Source: Prinia subflava (Eukaryota > Chordata > Aves > Passeriformes > Cisticolidae). Taken from it: a DNA stretch of 64,000 bases. This document shows positions 9,753 through 23,760 of the stretch, in pieces (the first letter of the stretch is position 1; each line of letters begins with the position of its first letter). The position numbers and the translations under genes were made by a program. Location of the stretch: positions 15,761,162-15,825,161 of the forward strand of contig NC_086283.1 in NCBI RefSeq assembly GCF_021018805.1, written 5' to 3'. The notes under the pieces are model-generated. The model was not told the origin of the DNA, made no database searches, and saw nothing but the letters and a program-made list of their open reading frames with translations.

Positions 9753-12700
9753 CCCCAAATCTCCCGGACTCTCAGAAAAGATTAGTAGTGGGCATAGCAC
9801 ATGGAATAAAGTTTTCCAATCTGTGTTCATTCTGAGTATTTTTTTTTCTGTAATAAGATGCTAAAAACATTCCTGGACTCTTCACCAATGACCTGGTTGG
9901 CCAAATTGTCAACTGCCTTCAGATTGAGGGAGTTTTACCCCATACTTCAACTGGTAAAGATTTCCAACTATTTCTTGTTGGAAAATAAAATTGTCCTCAG
10001 CTTAATTAGACTAACATTTTTAACAGCGTCTCAGTTCATGTTGATAATTATAATAATGACAACCAAGGTGATGATGATGATAATTGTATTAATAATTGTA
10101 ATAATAACAACAGCAACAATAATGAAAATAACTTGTTGCTTTGTTATGGACACACAGCTCCTTGCCAGCTGATTGGACCATTTACTGATAAGGGTAAGTT
10201 CATGCCCAAGTGGCCAATAGTATCTGGCAGTGCAGATACTGCTGCACTGTGGAGAACAGCTATCATACAAATGAAAACCATTGAAGTCTGGCACTGGATG
10301 CTCTGCCCAGCCTGTTGAAACCTAGTGAGCTTTACTGCTGAAATGCTTGCAATACTGGTTAGAAAACAATGCAGAAGAGGGAAAGGACAAGGCTCTGCAT
10401 GTGATGCAGTAACAGCAGACAACTTCTTTCTTGATCACCACATTCTTACTGAAACTCTTAACAGCCTTTACATATTTAAAGAGGAGCGGAAAAGTTGCGA
10501 AACTATTTTTCTCAGGGACCTACTTATGGCAAGAAGGTGTTTCTGAAGGTAAATCTATACAGTCTCTTCCATCATTATAAAGAGGTTGAAGGATATCCTG
10601 GGAGTGGTAGCAACATCAGTATTGAAAAAGTGAACATTCACAATGTCTTTCTAGCTCCACAACAAATCTGCTATAAAACAATGATTTGCTTCACTCCAAT
10701 ATTCCTTAAAGTTTGCAGGGAAAGTTCCTCAACCTGCCCTAGTTCCTGGGTAAAAATGCTGTTATGGTGGGATGTAGCACCCTGTACACCCTGTACGCCA
10801 CCCTGTTTCTGACCATCCTGTGGTCCATCAGAGCAGACATTGTACTGCTTACAGCTCCACGTGTCTGCCCAAATGCCTGTCCAAATGCTTTTTTCCTTCT
10901 TTTGGATTCATACATCTGGTTTTACACATCACATAAACCCACTGAGGTTGGAGAAGTCACACAGAAGGACAGAACAAAGCCACAAGGTTTCATTTCAAGC
11001 AGCAGCAGCAATAAAAGCAAATTTATTCAAAAGTGTTGCTATCTTTGGTGACTGAAAGAATACAGAGCCATGTTATTTGTAATGTTCAAATTCTATTTTG
11101 CATTCATTCATACATTCAATTTTTTCTAGTAGCAAACAAAAAAGACAGAGGTCAGTCCTAGTGAAAATGTGATTTAACTAAAAGGCAAGTGAGATATTTT
11201 GAAAAAAATTAAAGATTATGTCTATTCTTATTTTCCATCAGAGTATGCTTGGTTCATATTTTCAAATTGGTCCTCGTGCATGCATTTTAAATATGTGATA
11301 TTAATGTAAAGCCATATGTTGGCAGGAACTAAATTTTAAGGTAAAATCCCACATATTGCGATGTAAGTGCAAAAAAATGTCATCAGTGTGTCAGAGAAAA
11401 TATCTATCTAAGATCCAATATGCAAAGCACATTTCTTTTGTAGCACTCAAGCACAAGTTTGATGGTATCTATGTTTCCCCACAAAAAGACAAACCAGGGC
11501 TGTGTCATGTTTCATGGCAGTTAATGCATTTTAGTGGGGCCTCAGGATTAAAATATCCAAGTGTCTTCAAGTAACAGTGACAGTGTTACCTTCTATTGTT
11601 TCGTATACTTGTTTATAAAGGACGATGATTTCAAGTAAGATTTGGCACTTCCACAGACTTTCTTGCCCTCTTCTGAATCTTGGAAAACTGCTGATATTGA
11701 ATTTGTGTCATGGCTTTTGTTTTTGTAGCGAGAGTTTGATGTCCTCATTGTGGATTTGTGACTTCATTGCAGTCTCCAGCTGAAAGGAGGTTGGTTGTTC
11801 AAGACCAGGTTTCTGAAACAACAGCATCCAAACAGTTGAGGGGAAAAGACCTGAACTCCATTTGGACACAAAATCTCTATTCTTTTGAAGCTTATTTCGA
11901 TGAGATATAATTACTTACTTTTTAAAGAAGCAAAATAGTTAATTTGTATCTTTTTAAGAAATTGAAAAAGCAGCTAATAACTTCACTTGGAAGCATCTGT
12001 GAACCTTTTTGTTAAGGGCTGTATTTTCATGGCCCCTGCTTTGTTAGCATCTCAAAACAAGGGAGGTCAGATTATTTTCTCTCTAGTCCCTAGCTCGCAT
12101 CAATGAAAATATTGAAAATGTCCTGTTTTGTCAAGTCCTGAAGCTATCTGGAGGTTTTTTTGACTGATCTTATTCCTTTCTGATTCTTCCAGTACCTTCC
12201 TCACTTGCTAGTTATTTTTCTCCTCCCCCTGTTTACATACAGAAAAATTATGCCTGCTTCCTCCCATATCCCTGGTGAGCATAGATGTAAGGAAGTCACT
12301 GACATTTCTGGTTCTGTATGCTTGCCCTGTCTTTCAAAGCCTACAGAGTTCGCTCAGCAAGATTACTGCTTTATATGACTGCAGAAGCTTTTGTCTTCAC
12401 AGCTTGTGCAGGCCTGGTTTCATTTTCACTGGTGGTTTGCTAAGGCTGTGCCTTGTATTCCCTGACTGACACGAGGTTAGTGTTACATCTACAAGGTTAT
12501 TGTCTTCATACCCACTTCTTTTCTCTATCAGTCCCTGCAATTTCCTGATGACCTGTATTTATTATTTACTATTGATAGTACAAGCTTTTCCTTAATGATT
12601 TTTTGCTGTGCTGGACACTTGAAAAGCTGCTTTGGAGGGCTCAGCTCTCTTTTCCTCTGCCTTATTCTTTTTTTCTCTAGCAGCTGGTTTTTACCAGTAC

Positions 12701-15700
12701 AAACTTTTCTGCTTTTCTGCCAAATTGTAGTGGTTGAGCTGGACACTGGCTTTCGATTTTGGAGATTATCCTGTTCTTTATTGCTGACAAGCACAGACTG
12801 ACATGTGAAAACCTCACAGAGTTACGTAAGTGTTGAGTTCTACTGGTGTCTGATATTTAAAATAAGATTCTGATTCCCTATTGCTCTTACCTGTGTATCC
12901 ATATTGAATTAAGTGGTCTGCAGATGAAAGTGAACAAAATATGGTGATGATTAAATAGAGAAGGCAGAATGCTGCTTCCTGTCCTCCTGCCAGCTCTTTC
13001 CTCCCAGATAATGGCACTTCATGCTCAAAAGTGCCAGAGGTGTTGCGAAGTCCAGCAAACATCCTGGGGTTAATCACCACAGTGAGTGGACAGGATTTTC
13101 CCTGTGTGTTTTGATATAGTTCAGCTTGAACTATGTGAGATGATCTACAGGGTGCCCTGGCTGCTGCACACTAAGGAAAGCCATAGCTTGGCTGGGACTA
13201 TGCAGCATAGATAAGGAATGCTTATACCACCTAATGCCAAACACTGCAGAGGAGGGATTGATAGGAAAACACTTCTTTATTGAAGCATCTCCAAAGGCAG
13301 AATGAAGGAAAACTATCCCATGCTTAGGATAACACACTGGCCTCAGCCTTTTTTCTTCAAAAGCTGGACACTTAGTTCATAATTTCTGTAACAGTGTAGA
13401 GGTTAGAGCTGATGACAAAAGATATGCAGCAGAGAGTGGAGAGGGAGAGCTGCCCGTTTGAAAACTTCCCTAACGACTTAGCAAGAGGCTGTTTGAGCTG
13501 GAGTAGCTGAGGTGCTCAAATTTCCTTCTAGGAGGAGGGAATTCAGGCCCCAGCGACTGACTGGAGCAGGAGAGGAAGCAGAAAGGGTGGCATAGCAGGC
13601 AGAGCGCTCAAGTAGAAAAGGTGCAATTATAGTCTGGCCTCATGGATATAATTCTAAGTTTTACATGAAAGAGTTTCTGAAACAAACCCAGGACACTATT
13701 TCCAAAAACTAATTCTTAACAGCAAAGTTGTAAAGGTTTTCTTCTGCTTTCAGTTTTACACCTTTCTTCCTGCCTGGGAACCCAAATTCTTCCTGAGGTG
13801 AATAGGGAAAGCCATTGGAAAGCCTTCATTCTTTAGAATGCACACATAAAGAAAGCCAATGCACAAGAAAGGTGAAAGATGATTGAATACTTGTGATCAG
13901 CTTAGAGGTTAAAGGACTCTTTATTGCAGATTGTCCCTTTTCCTCCCCCCAGAAAGTAAGGCAGTATTTCCAATGTCTTCACCCGTAAAAACAACAAGAA
14001 AAAATCAGCCATAGTAACTTGTAGCTTGGGAGTATAGCAAACGTCCACATCCAGCACACTCCTCACGTAATGGCTTGTTTTCACAGCTTTGCCAAGTACC
14101 CACTTTTGGCTAGAAAAAGTGTTTAAAATGGTGACTCCAATCTGCAGCTGTAGGTATAAGCAAGCCATACGCTAACTCTGTGTGAATGATCTGACCTAGG
14201 AACTAAAATCTTTTTTAAATTAGATGGACTCAATGTTTAGCTTCTGGGCAGTTCATTTTTGATTTACTCTGAATCCACGAATTGATCTGTGAACAGCCAT
14301 TGCTTTCACAGAGGGATTTGATTTGTGGAATTATGGGCTAGATTTACCATACTGATGACAGATAGATTTTCATACTTTGTATTTTATTAATGGCATGTTC
14401 TTTGCTTGTTAACATTCAAAGGAGATCAATCACAAGGTATTCCGCTGCTATTGAGTTTCTATGGAAAAAGGACACCATATGTTGAGGCAGGAGTAGAGGT
14501 CAGTGTGTATCAGTCTCAGAGAAATACAATGCCTTACTACCAGGAAATATGGAAATACCTGGAAATGAGTCCAAATTTCAGCCAATTCAAGAACATCACT
14601 GTTGTCTTGGAAAAATCTATGTGGACTGAAATGCATTACTCTCGATGCTTTTTTTTTCACAATACCAATATTATCTCCCACTCCCATCTAGGAGAAAAAT
14701 TGTAAAATCTGTGCAAATATACCTTTGCCAAGCACTCCTGTTGACCAGCCCTGTGCTCAGGTTACTAACCCCCAGTGCTTTTATCGAGTTATGGACTTAC
14801 ACAAGTGACCTCTTCAGTCTTAAAAGCCTAGTATCCTACTTATTCTCTGGAAAAATCAGCTGCCACTTCTTCAAGCATGCATCATTTACCTCACTGAACC
14901 TGTGCCACGGTAATCATTACTATATGGGGAAATTGTATTACCTTTCAGTAAACTGTTAATACAGCACATGACATGCATGCATTTTCAGTATTTCTGGAAT
15001 TCAATACTGTGGTTTAAAAAGTTACATTTTCTATAAAAACAGGTGATTAAATGAACTGCATGGAGGTCTGTCCAGCTACAGATGAGCAAAAACCACTGAA
15101 GTTCAGAACTCTGAAATAACTACTTAGTGTTTTTCAGTACTGTTCACTTTGGGTGAACTCCCTATTACAAGAAGCCAAAGCTTCTCTTCACTTATCCAGC
15201 CAACACTGTTTTTGGGAGCTTGTGATCAGGTGAAATGTATACTTTGCTGTTTGCAAACTCTTCAGAGCATGGAATCAGTTTATTAACTTCAACCTCCAGC
15301 CAATTCACAAGAACACAGAAGGCACAGGACATTGGGAGGTTGCCTTAACAAATGCAGGAGGCTGATTAATACATTGTCCTGGCTTTAATGTTAGAAAGTT
15401 TCTTAGCAACAGCACTGCTTCAGATGATCGCATCCCTCATTTGGGAAGAGTGGAGTATTTAGTTGTCCAAAGGACACTTGAAATAGATTATGTGTTTTCC
15501 TTCTGGAGGATGGGGGAGGAACAAGATGGCAAAAAATAAGTTGTCAAAGAATGGTCTAGTTCCTGTGCACAGTGTTCTTTTAACTCTGCCATTGATTTCC
15601 CTTTTGGCCTTTTTGAGAAACAGAGCCATCATTTTTCCCATCAGACCTTTTGCTCCTATTGAGACTGATATCTTTTCCTTGCTCATTGATTCCCATTGAG

Positions 15701-16061
15701 CCAACTGTTTTCTGTCGCATTACTTGGGGATTGCATGCATAATTTTGAAGGGAAAGCTGGAAGCAAAGAATAGCCTGGCAAGCAGGGAAAGTGGAAATTC
15801 ATAACAGGTATTTTGTGCTTGATCAGAAGCAAAGGAACAGATTTTATTCCTCACAAGTTTTTCTGTACCTCAAAATTTATACTCTAATAAATGTTACTGG
15901 ACATTATATTCATTATACGGAGACAAGAACTACCTTAGCAAGTGCGGTGAAAAAAACAATGGAATCTTTGTTTTCAAAGATGTTAGGCTGTCAATTTGAA
16001 GGCATTAGTTATGGAAAATAGAAGTGCACTGGGCCCTGTTTGAGAGTCACCTTTCCTGAAA
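9753..16061. other. Non-coding DNA, no gene seen
   Basis: Apart from the AT-rich trinucleotide tract listed separately, I recognise nothing. A short repeated ACCCTGTAC motif lies near 10780-10804. Open frames are at most 107 codons and match no known family. Confidence 0.55.
10037..10129. repeat. AT-rich imperfect trinucleotide tract (TAA/GAT/AAC)
   Basis: Imperfect runs of ATAATA, GATGATGATGAT, AATAATTGTAATAATAACAAC and CAACAATAATG follow one another. It looks like a decayed microsatellite that has passed through several three-base units. Frames crossing it encode Ile/Thr/Met-rich peptides on one strand and Ile/Val-rich ones on the other, as expected for this composition. Confidence 0.75.
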
Positions 16062-16087
16062 TCAGGGTCCTTGAGCAAGGACCCTGA
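16062..16087. repeat. Short perfect inverted repeat, 12-bp arms
   Basis: TCAGGGTCCTTG (16062-16073) is followed by AG and then by its exact reverse complement CAAGGACCCTGA (16076-16087). The two-base loop is too tight for a natural RNA hairpin loop. A near-palindrome in DNA, for example from a small template-switch event, is more likely than a structured RNA. Confidence 0.9.
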
Positions 16088-19000
16088 AAAGCTGTCTTGA
16101 TGGGATTTAACTGCGCAGACACATACAAATGAGTGTTTGACTTTGTAGGCCTGACCATCTATCAATTGAATACCCAGACAAATAGAAATCTGAAATATCT
16201 TTTAATTTAGACATAGTGTATTTTAGAAGATTTCTTTCCCATTTTGGAAAATGCAAGTCAGGCTTTTCTAATAGTGAGTTCCTGATCATTTTACAAAGGC
16301 TCTGAAACAACATGTAGAACATGTTAGCAATATAGGTAATTATTTTGTAAAAGCATGATTGCAAACAGCAGGACAGTGTTTCTAAACCCTCTGGTGCAGA
16401 GGCAGCTCTGATCCTTTCCAGAAATCTCATGTAAGAATTCTATTTTCTTTGGCAGGATCAGACCTGACCCTTGCTGGCTGTTTTCAAAATCTTAGCCTGG
16501 GAGTCTCTATTTCCTTTTCTCTATGGGAAGGAAAACATAAATATGCAACAGTCACGCTTTCCACAGAAAACAGTGTTTCATGGATATATATAGTAACTAT
16601 AAAGAGTGCACCTTCCAGGGGTAAGGGGTTAAACTTAGAGTGCTGCAACATTTCAGGCTCAGTGAACTTCCCTGAACTACCATTTATATGGTGGCATCCA
16701 TAATTTCTCCAACCTTTTTTATGCTAAACAATACCTTTACAGTTCATATTTCTCCTTAGAGATGTACATTTTTATTAAAATATGAACTGATTTAACATAT
16801 GATTTCAATAAAAGGTGCTATGTTATTATTCTTATCTACTACTATTGACATAAAATAAATTTACACTAGCAAAGACTCCCTTTGATTGGAGCCATGTGAC
16901 TGCAGCCTCAGGAGTGCATCAGGTGGCCGTGAAAATGGAGATCATCACAATTCAGTTTGAGGCCATCTCCCAAGTTCATATCAGTCCCTGCAGTCCATAG
17001 TTCTGTGGGTGTATTGCAGCATTTGGGATGTGCTGAACGCGACACGTACCTTACCTTGTAAGTTCTCATTTGGCTTTTGGCCAAATGATACTGTAAGTGG
17101 AAAACACTCAATTAGATGAAGATACATTTTAATGAGCTGCCTGCTGCACATCACCACGTGGAAAAATTGTATGCTAGACACTTGTTAAAAAATACAGCTT
17201 CACATATGGCAACTTAAAAGACAGTCTTTTTGCTCTGTAGTGAGGAAGGGCTGGGTTCTTACAGGCACTTGATCTCCTGAGGATTAGCCACGTTGCAAAG
17301 GACACATGCAAACAATCTGAGTATAAGATGGACCCTCTGCAGTTTCCCAGGTTAGCCCTTGCCCTCCTTGTTGGTGCAGGCCAGGAAAAGTGCCCACCAG
17401 GCTGTGGCAGACATATTCTTTGCTCCCAGCCCCAAGAGGTGCAAAGTAGGAGAGTTTCATGATGTTCCCAACCCCCTCAAAGTTCCTGAGCACTTCCTGG
17501 AATCTGCAGAGGTGGATTGCATCACCCACCTCTCTGTAAATAGCAGTGCCTCTGTCAGTGTAGTCTGCAAGCACAGTGGGGTAAACAAATGTTTTATCTT
17601 TTTATCCAATGTCCTCTGAGTTGAAATTACGTCAGCATGTGATTCATACAAAAGCAGACAGAAGAGAGAAATCCAGTAATAGAAATCCATCCCTCCTCCT
17701 CTGCTAAGGCACAGTGACCTTTTTGAATATCATCTTTTACTACCTTTATTATGTGGGAGAAAGCTGCAGTCTTCTTTCATATCTTATTTTGGAAATTCTA
17801 AAGGAAAAGGAAGATTAGGGATAAGCAGCAACCTCTAGAATTTGCAGATCACAGGTCAGCTGTCTTCTTCCTCAGGAGGGATTGTGGGGACTATTGTTTT
17901 CATTTCTTGAACAGATTTGCATTCTTATTTGTTCCCTTCATTTCAAGGGATTCATTTTCCCACTGCTATCTTGGACCTTCTGCACAAAGCTTCTCGTTAC
18001 AGTTCAGGCGCTGCCTTGCCTGTTACTGATCTCAATGATCCTTGCCTAGAGGGAAGGGCAGGTTTGATTCTCCTACAAGAGGAGGAAGAGGAGTGAGGAA
18101 GAGGAAGGATACTGCAGTTTTCAAGTGAGATTACCAATACCTCTTTCAGTGTTTTTGACATTGCTCAACTCTAGCAGTAGTTGAGTCACAGCAGAGCCTG
18201 TGCCAGGTCTGCCAAGGCAGCATATTCTTGATTTTTAATATCCAAAAATCTCTGTGTCCTTCATGCCCTTCACCTTTAAGTGCTTTACATGCCCCCATCC
18301 ATGTTTTCTCAGAAAAAAAATTGGCTTTGTGGGTGTTTGGGTTGTTTCTTCCTTCAGCAAACTGAGTGGTGTGTACGTTTGTTAGGTTAACTGGTATAGG
18401 GCATCAATTCTCCTCCCTAAATGGAGGTATTACAGTGGACACCATTGAATAAGAGAGTTTCAGTGATGGTCTTGCTGGGCTCCTTTAAATGCTTTAGGTA
18501 GTTGCTCTCATAAGCAATATTTTAATTCCAGTTTCTACCACTAGACTGAAAAATTCTTGCTTGAAATCTGAAGGGATCTTGGATTTGTTCTTAGGACTTG
18601 CAACTAAGACACAGACTCCTTTTATTTTCACTGTTTATTGGGTTTGCTTGACAAGTTTTTTGCAGTGAGGCAGGGCTACAGGGATAGGTTCTCTGGGAAG
18701 TTGCCAGCAGCTTTCTCACAAGTCCAACAGATCTCCTTTTCCTTAACCCATCAGCTTTTTAAAAATTTCTCTTCCCCCATCTATTTGAAGAGGGAGCATG
18801 AAAGAGTAGCTTTGGTGAGCACCTGGCATCCAACCAGGGTGAAGCCACCACACAGCTCTAAAAGTGACAAGTCACGATTAAACTTGTTCAACTTTGCATA
18901 GCTTAAGTGTCTCAACTCTTGATTTTGTGTCTTGGTCTGACTGTCCAGATCCACATGGGTCTTCATGCCAAACCATTTCATTTGGGGACAGAAGAATCCA

Positions 19001-22000
19001 CAGCAGCAATGGATTGACAATGCCTTTATCTTGTACTGTTACAACCTGCAGCAAAGGTTCCCTTTAGCGTTGCCAAACTTCTGCAGATGAGAGCAGAAAA
19101 TGCAGGCACACATGGGAATATGTAGGTATAATATTAGGTGTCTGAATTGTAGATTATTCACATAATTAACTCAACCAGCTACTTGGTGATCTACCTTGAA
19201 TTATTGAATCTCTGGAGATGCATGCAGAATCAGATTTAAAATGACAGGTATGCCTAATTACAATAATTGCCAGCAGAGCATTTTATTACAGACTTTTATG
19301 GACTGTTAAATGATTGGTTTAAGTGATAAACTAGTTTATCAGCAGAAGGCGCCTTTGGTGAAGTTGTGTAAATGACACTAGACTGGAAATGTTTTATGTT
19401 TTGAAGCCTGGGGGTTTGCCATTGGGACTTTCTGAGGGTATTGATGAAATTTGCTTTGTATAGTGTCAAAGGAAATTGAAAGCAAGAAAGCAGAACAGGC
19501 TTCCCTGTGTATTCATGGCTATTGGTTGCAGTGATATTCAGAGTTTCTGATACCTGATATCTCTGAACATCTGCATAAGAAATTTTTTGCTCATAAAGCT
19601 GTTTTCCAAACAAGATGCATATAAGAGTAAGTCTACTGTGACCATATGGCTATTGAGACACAAGAGACTTCTTGTGTGGTGAAGTGGAGAGAGTGAGGTC
19701 AATTTGGGAATTTCCAGAACCACTTATAATTATGGTAGAACCTCTGACAGTCTTCTGCAAAGTGCCTCACTGAAACCCCTTTCTATGGTATGAGTGTCCA
19801 ATGGATGCTTCTGGAAATCTGACAATGTCAGACAATGAAAGCATTGAAATCAATGTATGCCACTAGAGAAGTAATAATATCAATTATATATAAATATCAT
19901 AAATATCAATACATTACAGAAAAAAAGTATGCCAATGATAGGAAAAGGAAATGCATTTGCATCATAAGTACTTTCCACAGCATTGCTTCCTATGCAGGAC
20001 ATTGATCCTGCACAGATTTTCTCATTAAACCACAAATTAGGAGAGTTGTATGAAAGGCCTGAAAGACCTGGGAAGAGATACTAGGGTTTCTTATTGTCTA
20101 GCACGTCTCCCCTTTATACAGGTGCAGTCTATTTAGTAGGGTTTAATAAGCTCAGTACATTTTAGTTCTCAGATTTAAATAACAGAAATAAATATAACCT
20201 GGGACACAACAGAGATTGTAAGGGATTTCACACCCTTAACCTTGTAATCTTTGATTATTATAATGTGGATAATAAATTGGCTAATTTTGTCTAAAATATG
20301 GTTTGTCAACATCTGCAAGAGTAATATATTTCAAATTAGAATATTCCAATTAATGTATTCTTCATTACTTTTTAGTCTCTTTTTCTTTTTGCAGAGTCAT
20401 GAAATGTATTTATTTAAAGATTATTTTAATTATTTCATTAAGATCTCAAATATCTCCATCTGAGTTTTTCCTATTTGGAAGGGAAAAAAAAAGGTATTTC
20501 CTACATCAGAGCTACGACAATAGGCCAAAGAGAATTCTCCTACATAACAAAATCAATGGCATGCATTACTAGTCTGAAATGAGATAAATAACGTGGATTT
20601 TGAAGGTCAACAGCATGCCTGTGGGAGAGAAAAATGTATTCAAGGAGTACTGTTCAAGTACCATGCATTTTCTGGAAGGTCTGGTTGTGGATGTTATTCT
20701 CCAGTGAATTCCCAGAACAGGGTGCAGTGATGAGCTGTGCCTCCCCAGATGACTCTAATCAATAACTCAGTTGTGACTACAGAAGCAGGTCCAGCAGTGG
20801 GCAGAGAGTGACATATGCAGCCTTACAAGAACGGGGCCGCTGCAGCCAGACATGAGCTGTGACACAAGCTGGGAGGAAGCTGGGGGAGGAAAGGGGCAGA
20901 GAGGAAATCAGTGCAAGGAATGTCTCCAGCCTGCCTGTGCAAGAAAATATTGCTGAGCAAAATCCCCTAAAGAAAGCTCACGGTCTAAGCTTGGCTGTGG
21001 GGATTAAGCAGCCTCTTTTTCCTCTGTCAGAGAAATTGCTGCATTTTAATCCTGCCTGCAAATGTCTTAAAATTATTAATGTTAGCATTAGCATGTTTAA
21101 CTTTCATATGTGACTTAATAGCTTTGAAACTCTACTATGTCCTGGTTGCAACATGAAGACAGTGGAAATGAATGAAAAAAGAGATCAGAGAGTGAAATAA
21201 TATGGTGGTGGTGATGAAGTAAAAAAGGAAGTGTTGGTTTGGGCAGATAGAAAACAAAGTTTTATTAAACCAAAAATCCAAAAGGTAAGAGTGGAGTGTA
21301 TTCATAACATGTTGGCAAGCTTTAGAGTAAATGAGTTCTCCTAGGGCTTCAGATTGTTGATTTTTTTTCCCCATTTTGAATTATGAACAGCTCTCCCAAG
21401 TAAAAAGTGGAAAACTCTACTTTAGAAAACATTGAAGTACTTTGATGTTGCAGCCTACAATTTTTTCCTCAAAACATTTTGTCAACTTCAGCCCAAAAAT
21501 TCATGAAATCACATTTTTGAGCTTTTTATCGTCTGAAAAGAATTTGCCCAGCTGTATTTTCAGACTTTGGTGATGAAGAATACATCTACATCCTTCAAGT
21601 CTCAATGCATGTTTGCTGAATTGATATCCTAAACATTATTAATGCACCGTAGTTGCAGCGAGTTTCAGGCATCCACCGCACTGTTGTATTCCAGAAAGCA
21701 CTTCTGGTTTTATAACTATTTCTAGGGATAGAAATTCTCAAAGCGGCCCATGCAGAATTGGTTTTCCTCTATCTCTGAGTTTCACTATATCTAGATTTTC
21801 CAGTGGAGATGCAGGTCACGGTTATATGAATTTAGTTTACTGAAAACCAGCTTATTTTAAACTGCTTTTGCAAGGAAGACAAAGAGACCATGGATTCCCC
21901 TATGGCTGCAGTACAGAGGACAACTGAGCTAAGCTGAACAAGTCTGTGCTCCACTTTGACCAGCTGGGCTGAGTTCCAATTATATTTAAGCACAACATAT

Positions 22001-23329
22001 AGGAACAGTTGGAATGGAGACATCACCTCTAGCATAAGAGAAGATCAGTGTTTGCATCCCCAGCTTTACCATGCCTGGTGAGTGTGGCCATGCCATTGCA
22101 AGCTACACACACTGTTGAGGCAGCAGCAAGCACACATCCACCTTGGTGGACAAGGCTATTGAAGCTTGACCCCTCTCCTGAAGCTGGCTGGAGCAGATTT
22201 AGATAGAACCAGAAAAACACTGCAGAGAATCCCACCTACTGTGTTCCATCATTGAAACAAGAGCAGAGTATCTCCATTTCACACATCTTCATAGGAATTT
22301 GAGAAATGAAGTGGGCGCCAACACATTGTACTTCTGAACAGTTGCCTTTCTGTGATTTAAAAAAAAACCCACCAAAAAGCTCTTTGCTTTGCCTCTGCCT
22401 TTGCGCTCTAAGATAACATCAGAGCCTGCTAATTTCTTCTAAACCTGTCAATACCCTTTCATTACCCTCAAAAATATCTTTATTTGCAAATTTTCAGAAA
22501 TGCATGAAATTATATACACTTGATTTCTGCTAATACTCTATACCTGTATTTTATCTGCCAATTACAGCAAATAGAAAATCTAGACAAGCATGAACACAAT
22601 AAGATAATGCCTTTTAGCATTGCCTAATTAAACCATAAAACAAAACATGTTCTATTTAAGGGATAATGTTCAAGGCACTTGAACACATCAAGCAATAAGC
22701 TGTGTTTGTAGTTGATTAAATGTCAGAGTGAATCTCAAACATCTGATAACTGCAAAAATAATTTCCTGCAATATCCTAGTAAGATGAAAAGATACAGTTT
22801 CACATTTTGTGAGGTACAAATGGGAATACCCTGGACTTACAAAAAGAAGGAAATGTTTACTCCATGGGTCTGCTGGTAAGCTGTGTGGATAAGAACAAGC
22901 ACAAGCTGAGCAAGGAGTGTTATGTACACCTATGACAGCATTCTTCTGTTCCTGTACAGTGCCAGGGCTTTCACAGGGCAAAAAGCCATACTAATTTAAG
23001 CATGGATGGCTTTGGTTTTGAGAAGTAAGAGATTATATTAAACACTCCTGTCAGTTACTGAAGCAAGGACATGAAGCACATTAAGACTCTGTATGGACAG
23101 GTCAAGCTAATAGCTCTCTGCATCTTAAATTTCTTCTCATGATTACAGTCTGATAAATTAGGCTTTGAGTCTTCCCCTGTCTCAGTCTCAAGTGCTGCTG
23201 AGAAGGTTCACTGCAGAAAGCTGAATTTTAATCCCAACATAAACCAAAAAAGTGCTTATTGCATGGCATTAGTTTACAAAGGCTTGTAGAATGTTCATTC
23301 TTCAGTATAATTATTGTCAAAGATTGTGC
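16088..23329. other. Non-coding DNA, no gene seen
   Basis: An 8-bp dyad (CATTTGGC/GCCAAATG) lies near 17069-17089. A purine-only GAGGAGGAAGAGG-type run is near 18078-18108. The segment 17284-17580 is more GC-rich than its surroundings and is open on both strands (96 codons on -, 86 on +), but neither translation resembles a protein I know. No splice-bounded exon could be supported. Confidence 0.5.
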
Positions 23330-23760
23330 GTGGAAAGGAGACATCTCGTTTACTTTTCTTTTGCAGAACTATAAACAGCGCAGTGATTTATTATAAACTT
23401 GCTGTCCCTGTTTGAGTCACAGATCTCAAGTTTCCACATATAAATATTAATGGCAGCAATCTGTTTGGTGTAACGTGTAAGCTGTCTGATCACACAGGCC
23501 CATATTTTCTGGGCCCAACCTCATTTGCTCACCCTCGAGACTCCGCACCCTGTTGCATTGCCGATACACGTCAGACTCCTTCTAGAGGGGATGCTGTGCA
23601 CTCTGGGGCTCACGATTGGCTCCCATCCTTCTCCTGTCATCACACAACTCCATAAAGCGTCTTGAAATGGGAGAAATCTGGCTAACAACATCTCAATGCC
23701 AGATAATTATCAGATGGTAACTACCCACGCTGATTACCACTCAAATTAGAGAGGGAGTTA
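23330..23760. promoter_or_regulatory. Candidate conserved non-coding element (CpG-enriched)
   Basis: About eleven CpG dinucleotides fall in roughly 400 bases, in a window where CpG is otherwise scarce. The block is free of simple repeats and has dense sites that look like factor targets, such as CACGTCAGA-type and TGAGTCA-type cores, ATAAATATTAATGG, and GATAATTATCAG near its right end. Open frames are broken on both strands, so it does not look like an exon. That makes a conserved enhancer-like element plausible. This is an inference from composition; no alignment was possible. Confidence 0.3.
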
